DNA of 64,000 nt, from contig JADJWT010000001.1 in assembly GCA_016716225.1 (NCBI GenBank), positions 3,358,501 to 3,422,500 on the forward strand, written 5' to 3'. The position numbers and the translations under genes are program-made. Shown piece by piece: positions 44,084-52,505 of the stretch (position 1 is the stretch's first letter; each line of letters begins with the position of its first letter). The notes below the pieces were generated by a model that did no database searches, was not told where the DNA came from, and was given only the letters and a program-made list of their open reading frames with translations. Source of the DNA: Ignavibacteriota bacterium (GTDB taxonomy: Bacteria > Bacteroidota > Ignavibacteria > Ignavibacteriales > Melioribacteraceae).

Positions 44084-46843
44084 ATGGCAAAGAAAAAATT
44101 TGTAATTATAGATGCAATGGCAATTACTTATAAAGCGTATTTTGCTTTTATGAGCAGACCGTTGCAAACCTCAAGCGGTGAACCAACTTCTGCAGTTTAC
44201 GGATTTATTACTCAACTTATAAGAATTATTGAAGAAACCAAACCGGATTATTTAGCAGTTGCAACAGATTCAAAAGAAAAAACTTTTAGACACGAAATGT
44301 TTGAAGGTTACAAAGCAAGCCGTTCAGCAATGCCCGAAGATATGATTCCACAAATTAATAGAATAAAAGAGATTATTTCCGCATTCAGAATTCCACTTTA
44401 CATAAAACCCGGATTTGAAGCTGATGATATTATTGGAACTGCTGTAAAATTAGCTGAGCAAAATAATTTAGAATCTTTTGCTGTAACTCCCGATAAAGAT
44501 TATATTCAATTAGTTTCGGAAAATATTAAACTAATAAAAACCGGAAAATCAAACGATGAACTTATAATTACCGATGTAGAAAAAGTAAAAGAAGAATTAG
44601 GATTTGAACCAATTTATATGATTGATTATTTGGCATTAGTTGGTGATTCATCAGATGATATTCCCGGAGTTGCCGGAATTGGGCCTAAATCAGCCCAGCC
44701 ATTAATTCAAAAATTTGGTCACCTTGAAAATATTTATGAAAATTTGGATAAAATTGATAAAGTGGCAATTAAAAATAAACTTGAACAAAATAGAGAAAAC
44801 GCATATCTCTCAAAAAGATTGGCAACAATTGTAACAAATGTTGAAATGGATTTTGATTTCGAAACCAAAATTAAAAATCCAGATTTTGAAAAATTGCAAT
44901 CAATTTTCAATGAATTAGAATTTAAAACACTTTTTGATAAAGTAAAAAAATTATATAATTCTCAATCAGTTGAACAAGTTGAAGAAATTCAAACAGAGAA
45001 AAAAGTTTTTGAAAAAGGGAAAGTAAATTATCATCTAATCACAACGAAAAAAGGCGCAGAAAATCTCGCATCACTTCTAGAAAAAAGTGATGAATTTGTG
45101 TTCGATACAGAAACAGATTCACTTGATACTATTGATTTAAACATTGCCGGTGCTTCTTTCTGTTTGAAAAAAGGTGAAGCATATTTTATTGCAATTAATC
45201 CAAATATGAAAAATAATTCACTTTTTGAGTATGATTTAAGCAATCGATTAGATGTAGAAATTTTTATAAAAATATTTAAGCCAATTTTCGAAAATGAATC
45301 GATTAAGAAAATTTGTCAAAACGGGAAATATGATTTAAGCGTTTTAAAACGTTATGAAATAAATTTAAAAGGATTTTACTTTGATACAATGCTAGCAAGT
45401 TATTTACTCGATCCAGATCAGAAACATGGAATGGATGCGCTTTCTGAAAAATATTTAAATTACGAACCGATTCATCTTAAAGATTTATACGATGTTAACA
45501 AATATCCGACGCAAATATTTTCTGTTGAGCCGGAAAAACTTAATGAATATGCGAGCGAAGATGCAGATGTAACTTTTCAGCTTTATACAAAGTTTAAGAA
45601 TGAACTTAAAAATAATGATTTGGATGAAGTAGCTTATTCTATTGAGTTTCCACTTGTACCGGTTTTAGAAAATATGGAAAGAACCGGAGTTAGAATTGAT
45701 AAAAAAGGTTTGAACGATTTCAGTATTGATTTAGAAAAAATGATTTCAAAATCAACAGAAAATATTTATAATTTTGCCGGTGAAACTTTTAATATAAATT
45801 CTACAAAACAACTTCAAACTTTACTTTTCGAAAAATTAAAACTTAAGCCGACAAAAAAAACAAAAACCGGATTTTCGACTGATGCAAAATCTTTAGAATT
45901 ACATCAGGGTGAACATGAAATTGTTGATGAACTTTTAAATTATCGTCAATTATCAAAATTGAAATCAACTTATGCAGATTCACTTCCCAAATTAATTCAT
46001 CCGCAAACTGGGAAAGTCCATACTACGTATAGTCAAACTGTTGCTTCAACCGGAAGACTTTCAAGTTTAAATCCAAATTTGCAGAATATTCCAATCAGAT
46101 CTGAACTTGGCAAGGAAATTAGAAAAGCATTTATTCCAACCGATGAAAATTATTTAATTCTCAGTGCCGATTACAGTCAAATTGAATTAAGAATTATGGC
46201 TCATTTAAGCAAAGATGAAGCTCTAATTGATGCGTTTGAAAAAGGCGAAGATATTCACAGAGCAACTGCCGCTTTAGTTTTTTCTGTAAAACCGGAAGAT
46301 GTAACTCCGGATATGAGAAGAAAAGCCAAAGAAGTAAATTTTGGAATTTTATATGGAATTGGAGCTTTCGGTCTTGCTGGAAGATTAGGAATTCCAAGAA
46401 GTCATGCTCAAGAAGTAATTGATACATATTTTAAGACTTTTAAAAATGTAAAAGGAATGATGGATACTTTAATTGAAGAAACTAAGAAAAATAGTTTTGC
46501 TAAAACAATTATTGGAAGAAGAAGGTTTTTGAGAAATATAAATTCAAGCAACCGAGTTGTTCGTCAGTTTGAAGAAAGAGTTGCGATAAATATGCCAATT
46601 CAAGGAGCTGCCGCAGATTTAATAAAATTGGCAATGATAAACATTCACAATGAACTGGAAAAAAGAAAAACGAAAACTAAAATGATTTTACAAGTTCACG
46701 ATGAATTACTTTTTGATATTCACAAAAATGAAGTCGATGAATTGCGACCAATAATTAAAAATATTATGGAAACTTCTATGAAATTTAATGTACCAATTGT
46801 TGTAGATACCGGAATTGGAAAGAATTGGTTGGAAGCGCATTAG
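44084..46843 (+). CDS. polA: DNA polymerase I with active proofreading domain
   Basis: 919 residues with three domains. The 5-prime nuclease (1-290) includes GFEADDIIGT and LVGDSSDDIPGVAGIGPK. The 3-prime exonuclease (about 320-515) has motif I DTETD (D341, E343), motif II ICQNGKYDLSVL and motif III YASEDADVTF, so proofreading residues are intact. The polymerase domain has motif A SADYSQIELRIMAHLS, motif B RRKAKEVNFGILYGIGAFGL and motif C LQVHDELLFD. The stop TAG is shared with the start of an inverted repeat that bounds the next two genes. Confidence 0.97.
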   Translation: MAKKKFVIIDAMAITYKAYFAFMSRPLQTSSGEPTSAVYGFITQLIRIIEETKPDYLAVATDSKEKTFRHEMFEGYKASRSAMPEDMIPQINRIKEIISAFRIPLYIKPGFEADDIIGTAVKLAEQNNLESFAVTPDKDYIQLVSENIKLIKTGKSNDELIITDVEKVKEELGFEPIYMIDYLALVGDSSDDIPGVAGIGPKSAQPLIQKFGHLENIYENLDKIDKVAIKNKLEQNRENAYLSKRLATIVTNVEMDFDFETKIKNPDFEKLQSIFNELEFKTLFDKVKKLYNSQSVEQVEEIQTEKKVFEKGKVNYHLITTKKGAENLASLLEKSDEFVFDTETDSLDTIDLNIAGASFCLKKGEAYFIAINPNMKNNSLFEYDLSNRLDVEIFIKIFKPIFENESIKKICQNGKYDLSVLKRYEINLKGFYFDTMLASYLLDPDQKHGMDALSEKYLNYEPIHLKDLYDVNKYPTQIFSVEPEKLNEYASEDADVTFQLYTKFKNELKNNDLDEVAYSIEFPLVPVLENMERTGVRIDKKGLNDFSIDLEKMISKSTENIYNFAGETFNINSTKQLQTLLFEKLKLKPTKKTKTGFSTDAKSLELHQGEHEIVDELLNYRQLSKLKSTYADSLPKLIHPQTGKVHTTYSQTVASTGRLSSLNPNLQNIPIRSELGKEIRKAFIPTDENYLILSADYSQIELRIMAHLSKDEALIDAFEKGEDIHRATAALVFSVKPEDVTPDMRRKAKEVNFGILYGIGAFGLAGRLGIPRSHAQEVIDTYFKTFKNVKGMMDTLIEETKKNSFAKTIIGRRRFLRNINSSNRVVRQFEERVAINMPIQGAAADLIKLAMINIHNELEKRKTKTKMILQVHDELLFDIHKNEVDELRPIIKNIMETSMKFNVPIVVDTGIGKNWLEAH

Positions 46844-46866
46844 AAAGTGAAAAGTGAAAAATTAAA
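46843..46866 (+). repeat. Left inverted repeat bounding a two-gene cassette
   Basis: GAAAGTGAAAAGTGAAAAATTAAA matches, at 21 of 24 positions, the reverse complement of 47679-47702 (quoted here as a 24-base element, A-rich with AAAAGT units). It starts at the last base of the polA stop codon. A related AAAAGTCAAAG unit follows at 46871. Confidence 0.5.
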
Positions 46867-46903
46867 TATCAAAAGTCAAAGAATAGAAGAAGCGAAATCT
46901 GTT

Positions 46904-47221
46904 TTATTTCAAAATGTTTAGATATGATTTTAATTTATTTCCTTCAATTAAAATTGTATTACACTCAGAACCTTTTAATCTATATTTAAGAATATTCTGA
47001 TATTCTTGTGAAAAATACCAATCATCAAAATCTTTTTTTGAATCAAATTGAATTAAAACACATTTCGTGTAATTCCACTTCCCTTCCAAGATTATTGGAT
47101 TTTCATCGACCGAAATATACTTTCCATTAAATTTTGAGAAAATATTATCAACTTCATCTAAATATTTTTTATATTCTTTTTCATCATTGATTTTAATATT
47201 TGCAATAAAATAGTAACTCAA
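46904..47221 (-). CDS. DUF1330-like protein
   Basis: About 105 residues from TTG 47221. The pattern SYYFIANIKINDEKEYKKYLDEV at the start (in part: YYFIANIKINDEKEYKKYL), a KYISVDENPIILEG centre and VLIQFDSKKDFDDWYFSQEYQNI matches small ferredoxin-like DUF1330 proteins, whose function is unknown. An upstream TTG at 47260 would overlap the neighbouring gene and add residues with no family counterpart. It is the second gene of a small cassette inserted between convergent polA and aldehyde dehydrogenase genes. Confidence 0.75.
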   Translation of the reverse strand: MSYYFIANIKINDEKEYKKYLDEVDNIFSKFNGKYISVDENPIILEGKWNYTKCVLIQFDSKKDFDDWYFSQEYQNILKYRLKGSECNTILIEGNKLKSYLNILK

Positions 47222-47234
47222 TTTCTTTAATGGT

Positions 47235-47657
47235 TTATTTAATTTTTTGTTTAAGTTCAATTAACAATTTCACATTTTCAATATCTTTTTGCTTTGAAAA
47301 ATCAATACTAATAGCTCTAATTTTTCCAAATTTTTGTCCGGTTAAAAATTGAACTTTCAATTCTTCTGAAATTTTGCTGTTTATAATTTCTGCTTCAGCT
47401 TTTTCGCCAAAATAAAATGTAATCCTAAAATTCTTTTCAAAAACTGTTAACCAAAAAATAGTTTTAGTTTTTTTAGTAACTTTTAAAAGCCAACTCTTTC
47501 CATCATTGTAATATCTCCATTCTTTATTTATTTCGGGATAATTTAATGAAATCATTGAGAATAAAATTTCCCAAAATTTTTGTTTCTTTCCGATAATTGA
47601 AAAAATTAATTCATCATTCGGAAAAATATTCGGATCTGTAAGAATTGGCTTTTCCAT
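47235..47657 (-). CDS. DUF3788-family protein
   Basis: About 140 residues. The pattern MEKPILTDPNIFPNDELIFSIIG, followed by WRYYNDGKSWLLKVTKKTKTIFWLTVFEKNFRITFYFGEKA (key residues W, YYNDGK, WL, FGEKA), resembles DUF3788 proteins, probably a YdhG/DUF1801-like fold of unknown role. The ATG at 47657 is preferred over an alternative 12 bases upstream. It is transcribed ahead of the DUF1330 gene with a 13-base gap. Both genes lie within the inverted repeats. Confidence 0.72.
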   Translation of the reverse strand: MEKPILTDPNIFPNDELIFSIIGKKQKFWEILFSMISLNYPEINKEWRYYNDGKSWLLKVTKKTKTIFWLTVFEKNFRITFYFGEKAEAEIINSKISEELKVQFLTGQKFGKIRAISIDFSKQKDIENVKLLIELKQKIK

Positions 47658-47678
47658 TTTCAATCCCAATTTTTAACT

Positions 47679-47702
47679 TTTCATTTTTGACTTTTAACTT
47701 TC
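47679..47702 (-). repeat. Right inverted repeat bounding a two-gene cassette
   Basis: Reverse complement of the left element with three mismatches in 24. It abuts the stop codon of the aldehyde dehydrogenase gene. The segment continues with similar AAAAGT-type sequence to 47669. Low complexity weakens the case for a true mobile element. Confidence 0.5.
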
Positions 47703-49235
47703 TTAGATTTCAAATTTAATACCTTGAGCCAAAGGCAAAGTTTTCCCATAATTAATTGTATTAGTTTGTCTTCTCATATAAGCTTTCCAAGAATCTGAAC
47801 CAGATTCACGTCCGCCGCCTGTTTCTTTTTCACCACCGAATGCTCCGCCAATTTCAGCTCCGGAAGTTCCAATATTTACATTTGCAATTCCGCAATCTGA
47901 ACCAGAAGCGGATAAGAATATCTCTGCTTCTTGTAAATTATTTGTAAAAATTGCAGATGACAATCCTTGTACAACACCATTGTGAAGTTCAATTGCATTT
48001 TCAATTGAACCTTTATATTTAATTAAATATAAAATTGGAGCGAATGTTTCTTCTTGAACAATTTTAAAATGATTTTCAGCTTCAACAATTGCGGGTTTAA
48101 CATAACATCCGGATTCAAATCCTTGTCCTTGTAAAACTTCTCCTCCAAAAATAATTTTACCACCTTCTTTTTTTGCAAGATTTAAAGCATTTGTAAAATC
48201 AGCAACGGCCGATTTATCAATCAATGGTCCAACGTGATTTTTCTCATCTAACGGATTTCCAATTTTCAAACTTTTGAAAGCTTTTAGTAATGAAGATTTC
48301 ATTTGATCATAAATCGATTCGTGAACGATTAATCGACGAGTAGTTGTGCATCTTTGTCCGGCTGTTCCAACTGCACCAAATACAATTGCCGGTAAAGCAA
48401 TTTTCAAATCAGCTTCCGGAGTTAAGATAATTGCATTATTTCCACCAAGTTCCAAAATCGATTTTCCAAATCTTTTAGAAATAACTTCAGCACCGTGTCT
48501 TCCAACATGAGTTGAGCCGGTAATAGAAATCAAAGGAACTTTGAGATCATTCAACATTTTTTCACCGACTGAAGAACCTTTACCAATTACTAAAGTAAAT
48601 AATCCTTCCGGCAAATTATTTTCTTTAATTACTTCACCAACAATATTTTGTACTGCAATTGCCGAAAGAGGAACTTTTGACGAAGGTTTCCAAAGATTTG
48701 TATCTCCGCAAACTGTTGCCAGCATTGCATTCCAAGCCCAAACAGCAACGGGAAAATTAAATGCGGAAATTGTACCAACAACTCCAAGCGGATGATATTG
48801 ATCATACATTCTATGATTTGGTCTTTCCGACTTCATTGTAAATCCATAAAGCTGTCGTGACTGGCCAACTGCAAAATCACAAATGTCAATCATTTCTTGA
48901 ACTTCACCCAAACCCTCTTGCAAAGATTTTCCCATTTCATATGAAACTAAATGTCCAAGCGGACTTTTATATTTTCTAAATTTATCACCAAGTTGTCTTA
49001 CAATTTCTCCTCTTTTGGGAGCTGGAATATTTCGCCATTCAAGAAATGTGTTGTGAGAAATATGAGAAACCTTTTCATAATCATCAATTGAAGCTTGGTA
49101 AACCGAAGCAATGAATTTTCCATCAACCGGTGAATAAATCTTTAATTCACCTTGATTTTTTGTTGTATTCCATTTTAATCCCGTTGATGAACCGAAATTA
49201 TTTTTTTTAATTCCAAGTTTTTTTAAGAAATCCAT
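47703..49235 (-). CDS. ALDH7-type aldehyde dehydrogenase (aminoadipate semialdehyde dehydrogenase-like)
   Basis: NAD(P)-dependent aldehyde dehydrogenase of 510 residues. The catalytic Cys296 is in GTAGQRCTTTRRL and the general base Glu262 in LELGGNNAI. AFNFPVAVWAWNAMLA, DTNLWKPSSKVPL and GGAFGGEKETGGGRESGSD are characteristic of the ALDH7/antiquitin group, which oxidises alpha-aminoadipate semialdehyde (piperideine-6-carboxylate) in lysine degradation. It is divergent from rsmI, directly upstream of the LysW lysine operon, which makes a role in lysine/aminoadipate metabolism plausible. Substrate specificity is not proven by sequence. Confidence 0.87.
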   Translation of the reverse strand: MDFLKKLGIKKNNFGSSTGLKWNTTKNQGELKIYSPVDGKFIASVYQASIDDYEKVSHISHNTFLEWRNIPAPKRGEIVRQLGDKFRKYKSPLGHLVSYEMGKSLQEGLGEVQEMIDICDFAVGQSRQLYGFTMKSERPNHRMYDQYHPLGVVGTISAFNFPVAVWAWNAMLATVCGDTNLWKPSSKVPLSAIAVQNIVGEVIKENNLPEGLFTLVIGKGSSVGEKMLNDLKVPLISITGSTHVGRHGAEVISKRFGKSILELGGNNAIILTPEADLKIALPAIVFGAVGTAGQRCTTTRRLIVHESIYDQMKSSLLKAFKSLKIGNPLDEKNHVGPLIDKSAVADFTNALNLAKKEGGKIIFGGEVLQGQGFESGCYVKPAIVEAENHFKIVQEETFAPILYLIKYKGSIENAIELHNGVVQGLSSAIFTNNLQEAEIFLSASGSDCGIANVNIGTSGAEIGGAFGGEKETGGGRESGSDSWKAYMRRQTNTINYGKTLPLAQGIKFEI

Positions 49236-49400
49236 ATCACACCTTAATTATTTTATATTTTATGAATGATAAATTAGTAAGAATTTTTCGAAATGGCTTA
49301 AAATTTATTTTAATTTTTCATTCAACTATTTTGATTGTTTCAGTAAAATAATTTATTTTGAATTGCACTAAAAATAAAAGGATATCACTACTTGCAAATT

Positions 49401-49421
49401 AGCGGCTCCAATGGAGCCGTT
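49401..49421 (+). promoter_or_regulatory. GC-rich hairpin just upstream of rsmI
   Basis: CGGCTCC (49403-49409), loop AAT, GGAGCCG (49413-49419) form a perfect 7-base stem that can be extended by a G-U and an A-T pair. It ends 11 bases before the rsmI ATG and is not followed by a T run. In this AT-rich genome such a GC-rich stem is conspicuous. The 3-prime arm contains GGAG, which may serve as ribosome site, so folding could mask it. Confidence 0.45.
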
Positions 49422-49432
49422 AATGTTTAATT

Positions 49433-50116
49433 ATGGATCAAGGTAAATTATATATTGTTGCAACTCCAATCGGAAATCTTGAAGATATTACTTTGCGCGC
49501 AATAGAAACTTTAAAAATGGTTGATTTTATTATATGCGAAGATACAAGAACAACTAAAATACTTCTTGATAGAATTAATATTTCCAAAGAATTAATTTCA
49601 TTTAATGCACAATCTGAAATAAGAAAAATTGATTATGTAATCAAAAAAATAATCAACGGTGAAAATTGTGCATTGGTTTCCGATGCCGGAACTCCATGTA
49701 TTTCAGATCCGGGAGTTAGATTAGTAAATTCGGCAATTAAAAGTGAAATATTAATTTCCGGAATTCCAGGAGCTAACGCTGCAATTCTTGCATTAAGCAT
49801 TTCCGGATTACCAACTGATGCATTTATTTTTGAAGGTTTTCTCCCTCAAAAAAAAGGTCGTCAGAAAAAACTTATACAACTCTCGAATGAAGAACGAACA
49901 ATTGTACTTTACGAATCGATGTATAGAATTGAAAAATTGTTAAGAGAATTAAATGAATTTATACCAAACCGATTTATTGTTATTCAAAGAGAACTAACAA
50001 AGAAATTTGAAGAAAGTTGGCGTGGTTTTCCAAATGAAATTCTTTTAGAATTACCAAATAAAATTATTAAAGGTGAATTTGTAATAATTATTTCTCCACT
50101 TAATTGGAAGATTTGA
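49433..50116 (+). CDS. rsmI: 16S rRNA 2-prime-O-ribose methyltransferase RsmI
   Basis: Methylates C1402 of 16S rRNA at the ribose using S-adenosylmethionine. The tetrapyrrole-methylase-like fold shows GKLYIVATPIGNLEDITLRAIETL at the start (in part: VATPIGNLEDIT), CEDTRTTKILLDR, LVSDAGTPCISDPG and PGANAAILALSISGLP. 227 residues is normal, though the C-terminal domain is slightly short. A GC-rich hairpin precedes it. It is followed by a 138-base gap with the promoter of the lysine operon. Confidence 0.94.
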   Translation: MDQGKLYIVATPIGNLEDITLRAIETLKMVDFIICEDTRTTKILLDRINISKELISFNAQSEIRKIDYVIKKIINGENCALVSDAGTPCISDPGVRLVNSAIKSEILISGIPGANAAILALSISGLPTDAFIFEGFLPQKKGRQKKLIQLSNEERTIVLYESMYRIEKLLRELNEFIPNRFIVIQRELTKKFEESWRGFPNEILLELPNKIIKGEFVIIISPLNWKI

Positions 50117-50185
50117 ATATTCATTCACTTTTCTATTGATTATATTAAAAATATTTTTTTATAATTCCGCTACGAAATAAAGTGC

Positions 50186-50217
50186 TTTGTTATTTTCTAA
50201 TGATGTATATAACTTTG
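50186..50217 (+). promoter_or_regulatory. Bacteroidetes-type promoter of the LysW operon
   Basis: TTTG (50186-50189), a 20-base spacer and TAACTTTG (50210-50217) match the Bacteroidetes consensus TTTG-N19-21-TAnnTTTG in every defined position. The predicted start lies near 50224, leaving about 30 bases of leader with AAGGAA before the lysW ATG. The leader is too short for a lysine riboswitch. Confidence 0.6.
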
Positions 50218-50254
50218 CACAATTTTTTAAACCTAATTCATAAGGAATAAAAAT

Positions 50255-50419
50255 ATGTCAGAATGTCCAGTATGCGGTGCAGAAATTGTTTTAGAACGCG
50301 GAACCGTTAAAGGAGAATTAATTGAATGTACAGATTGTGGAACAGAGCTAGAAGTTGTTAGTGTTAATCCAATAATTGTTACAGAAGCTCCGCAAGAAGA
50401 AGAAGACTGGGGAGAATAA
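50255..50419 (+). CDS. lysW: Amino-group carrier protein LysW
   Basis: Small zinc-ribbon carrier that holds alpha-aminoadipate (and in some organisms glutamate) by an isopeptide bond while it is converted to lysine or ornithine. The 54-residue protein has C4, C7, C25 and C28 for zinc, an acidic C-terminal half and the canonical end EDWGE; Glu54, the attachment site, is the last residue as in Thermus LysW, which is also 54 residues long. ATG 50255 is preceded by AAGGAA. Its stop codon directly abuts the TTG of the homocitrate synthase gene. Confidence 0.93.
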   Translation: MSECPVCGAEIVLERGTVKGELIECTDCGTELEVVSVNPIIVTEAPQEEEDWGE

Positions 50420-51589
50420 TTGCTTCAAATACTTGATACAACTCTTCGCGAGGGAGAACAAACTCCCGGAGTTTATTTTAATCGTCATATCAAACTTGCA
50501 GTTGCAAGAATGCTGGATGAAATTGGAATTGATATTATTGAAACCGGACATCCGGCAGTTACCTCTGAAATATATGATTCGGTGAAAACTATAGCTCATG
50601 GTGGATTTAATGCAATAATTGGTGCTCATTCAAGATCTATTAAAAGTGATGTTGAATTAGCATTGGAATGCGGTGTAAATTTTCTTGGAATCTTTTATTG
50701 TGTTTCCGATGAAAGATTAGATTCAGTTTTCAAAAAAGATTTAGATGAAGCAATCAGTCAAATTACGTCGGTAATTTCATTTGCAAAATCTCAAAATCCA
50801 AATTTGTTAATTAGATATACACCGGAAGATACAGTTCGCTCGCAATTTGAAAATGTAATCAAAGCTGCAAAAGCTGCAGTAATTGCCGGAGCTGATATTA
50901 TTTCGGTTGCTGATACAACCGGTTATATGGTTCCCGGAACTGATAGAAATATGTTTGATTATATTTCAAGATTAAAAAAAGAATTAGCTGCAAGCAATTT
51001 ATTTCCCAAAATTGCAGTACATTGTCATAATGATAGAGGTTTTGCACTTTCTAATGCACTTGATGCATTTAGAGCCGGTGCAGAAATTATTGATGCTTCT
51101 GTCTTAGGATTAGGTGAAAGAGCAGGCATTGTTGATCTAGCTCAACTTCTTGTTGTCCTAACAGCAGATTATAGTATCAACAAATGGGATCTAAAAAAAC
51201 TTGATGAACTTTATCAATTTGTTAGCAAACATTCCGGAATTCCAATTCCCGTACATTTTCCAGTAATGGGAAAAAATGCATTTACACATTGTGCCGGAGT
51301 ACATACTCATGCTGCCTCTGTTAATCCAACACATTATGAGAGTTTAAGTCCAGATTTACTTGGGAAAGAAAGACATTTTTCACTTGATCATATGTCCGGA
51401 ATTGCTTCATTAAAATATGCATTCAAATTATTAGATATAAGCGATATAGATTTAGAAATACAGATTGCAGTATTGAATGAAGTCAAATCTTTAGGACAAA
51501 AAGGGAAAGTTGTAGAACTAAATGAACTTCCTCATATTGTTGAATTTACAAAACAAAATTATAAACATAACCAAATCAAGGCTAAGTGA
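50420..51589 (+). CDS. Homocitrate synthase (lysine biosynthesis)
   Basis: Condenses acetyl-CoA with 2-oxoglutarate, the first step of the alpha-aminoadipate pathway. The 389-residue DRE-TIM metallolyase has D6, R10 and E11 (LDTTLREGEQTPG), H70 in GAHSRS, the metal ligands H201 and H203 in HCHNDRG and GLGERAG near residue 230, with CAGVHTHAASVNP in the C-terminal part. Isopropylmalate or citramalate synthase is possible from fold alone, but position between lysW and lysX argues for homocitrate synthase. The TTG start adjoins the lysW stop. Its stop codon lies in a hairpin. Homoaconitase and homoisocitrate dehydrogenase genes are not in the window. Confidence 0.88.
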   Translation: MLQILDTTLREGEQTPGVYFNRHIKLAVARMLDEIGIDIIETGHPAVTSEIYDSVKTIAHGGFNAIIGAHSRSIKSDVELALECGVNFLGIFYCVSDERLDSVFKKDLDEAISQITSVISFAKSQNPNLLIRYTPEDTVRSQFENVIKAAKAAVIAGADIISVADTTGYMVPGTDRNMFDYISRLKKELAASNLFPKIAVHCHNDRGFALSNALDAFRAGAEIIDASVLGLGERAGIVDLAQLLVVLTADYSINKWDLKKLDELYQFVSKHSGIPIPVHFPVMGKNAFTHCAGVHTHAASVNPTHYESLSPDLLGKERHFSLDHMSGIASLKYAFKLLDISDIDLEIQIAVLNEVKSLGQKGKVVELNELPHIVEFTKQNYKHNQIKAK

Positions 51590-51605
51590 TTTCGCTTAGT
51601 CTTTT
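51580..51605 (+). terminator. Hairpin with T run at the end of the homocitrate synthase gene (attenuator-like)
   Basis: GGCTAAGT (51580-51587) pairs with GCTTAGTC (51594-51601) over eight bases including two G-U pairs, with a six-base loop, and is followed by TTTT. The stem overlaps the stop codon. The structure is weak, so partial termination or mRNA processing inside the operon is more likely than a full stop. Confidence 0.4.
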
Positions 51606-51658
51606 CAGAATAAATCCAAATAACTAATTGAAAAGAACTAAATTAAGGGAAACCAAAA

Positions 51659-52504
51659 ATGGAAATTGGCTTTTTACATTCAGTGATGAGAAAAGATGAA
51701 AAACTTCTTATTGATGAATTTAGCAAAAGAAAAAATGTTAATCTCACAATGATTGATGACCGAGAATTGAAATTTGACCTTAAGAAAAATAAGTTCCCTT
51801 TTGATGCAGTTATTGAAAGATCAATAAATCATTCGCGAGCTTTACATGCCTTAAGATTATTTGAAAGTGCCGGAATTAAATGTGTAAATTCTTTTAAAGT
51901 TGCTTCAATTTGCGGTGATAAACTACTAACTTCAACAGCATTGCAAGATGCCGAAATTCCACAGCCAAATGTAAAAATTGCTTTTACAGAAGAATCGGCA
52001 CTGAAGGCAATTGAAGAAATGGGATATCCGGTTGTGCTAAAACCGGCTGTGGGTTCGTGGGGCAGGCTCTTATCAAAAGTTAATGATCGTGATGCTGCAG
52101 AATCAATTCTTGAACATAAGACTGTGCTTGGTTCATATCACCATTCAATATTTTATATTCAGCAATATGTTGAGAAAAAAGGAAGAGATATTAGAAGCTT
52201 TGTAGTTGGTGATGAATGCATTGCTGCTATTTATAGAACTTCGCCACATTGGATTACAAATACAGCGCGAGGTGGTGTTGCAACAAAATGTGAAGTTACA
52301 AATGAAATTGCAGAACTATCCCTAAAAGCAGCGAAAGCCGTCGGTGGAGGAGTTGTAGCATTAGATATTTTTGAAACTTTAGAAGGCTACCAAATTAATG
52401 AAGTGAATTATACAATGGAATTCAAAAATAGTATCTCAACTACTGGTGTGAATATTCCAGAGCATATTGTTGATTATGTAATTAAAGTTGCGCAAGGAAA
52501 TTAA
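51659..52504 (+). CDS. lysX: LysW-aminoadipate ligase LysX (RimK-type ATP-grasp)
   Basis: Joins the alpha-amino group of alpha-aminoadipate to the gamma-carboxyl of the LysW C-terminal Glu. The 281-residue ATP-grasp protein starts [16 protein letters not shown] and contains [53 protein letters not shown], the phosphate-binding NTARGG and the metal-binding ending [16 protein letters not shown]. Related ArgX ligates glutamate instead, and bifunctional forms exist; I cannot decide this from sequence, but the homocitrate synthase next door favours aminoadipate. It starts 69 bases after the hairpin and is followed by lysY with one base between. Confidence 0.9.
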   Translation: MEIGFLHSVMRKDEKLLIDEFSKRKNVNLTMIDDRELKFDLKKNKFPFDAVIERSINHSRALHALRLFESAGIKCVNSFKVASICGDKLLTSTALQDAEIPQPNVKIAFTEESALKAIEEMGYPVVLKPAVGSWGRLLSKVNDRDAAESILEHKTVLGSYHHSIFYIQQYVEKKGRDIRSFVVGDECIAAIYRTSPHWITNTARGGVATKCEVTNEIAELSLKAAKAVGGGVVALDIFETLEGYQINEVNYTMEFKNSISTTGVNIPEHIVDYVIKVAQGN

Positions 52505-52505
52505 A

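Noticed and set aside
49330..49360. Promoter before rsmI (TTTG, 19 bases, TTATTTTG)
   Set aside because: The -7 box has a mismatch at its second base, one of the most defined positions, and many such AT-rich matches are expected by chance here.
50146..50170. AT-only palindrome as a terminator of rsmI
   Set aside because: The arms consist only of A and T with poor stability; no convincing stem-loop followed by a T run.
50117..50254. Lysine riboswitch or T-box before lysW
   Set aside because: Only about 30 bases separate the predicted transcription start from the ATG, and no long GC-rich stems are present, so neither structure can fit.
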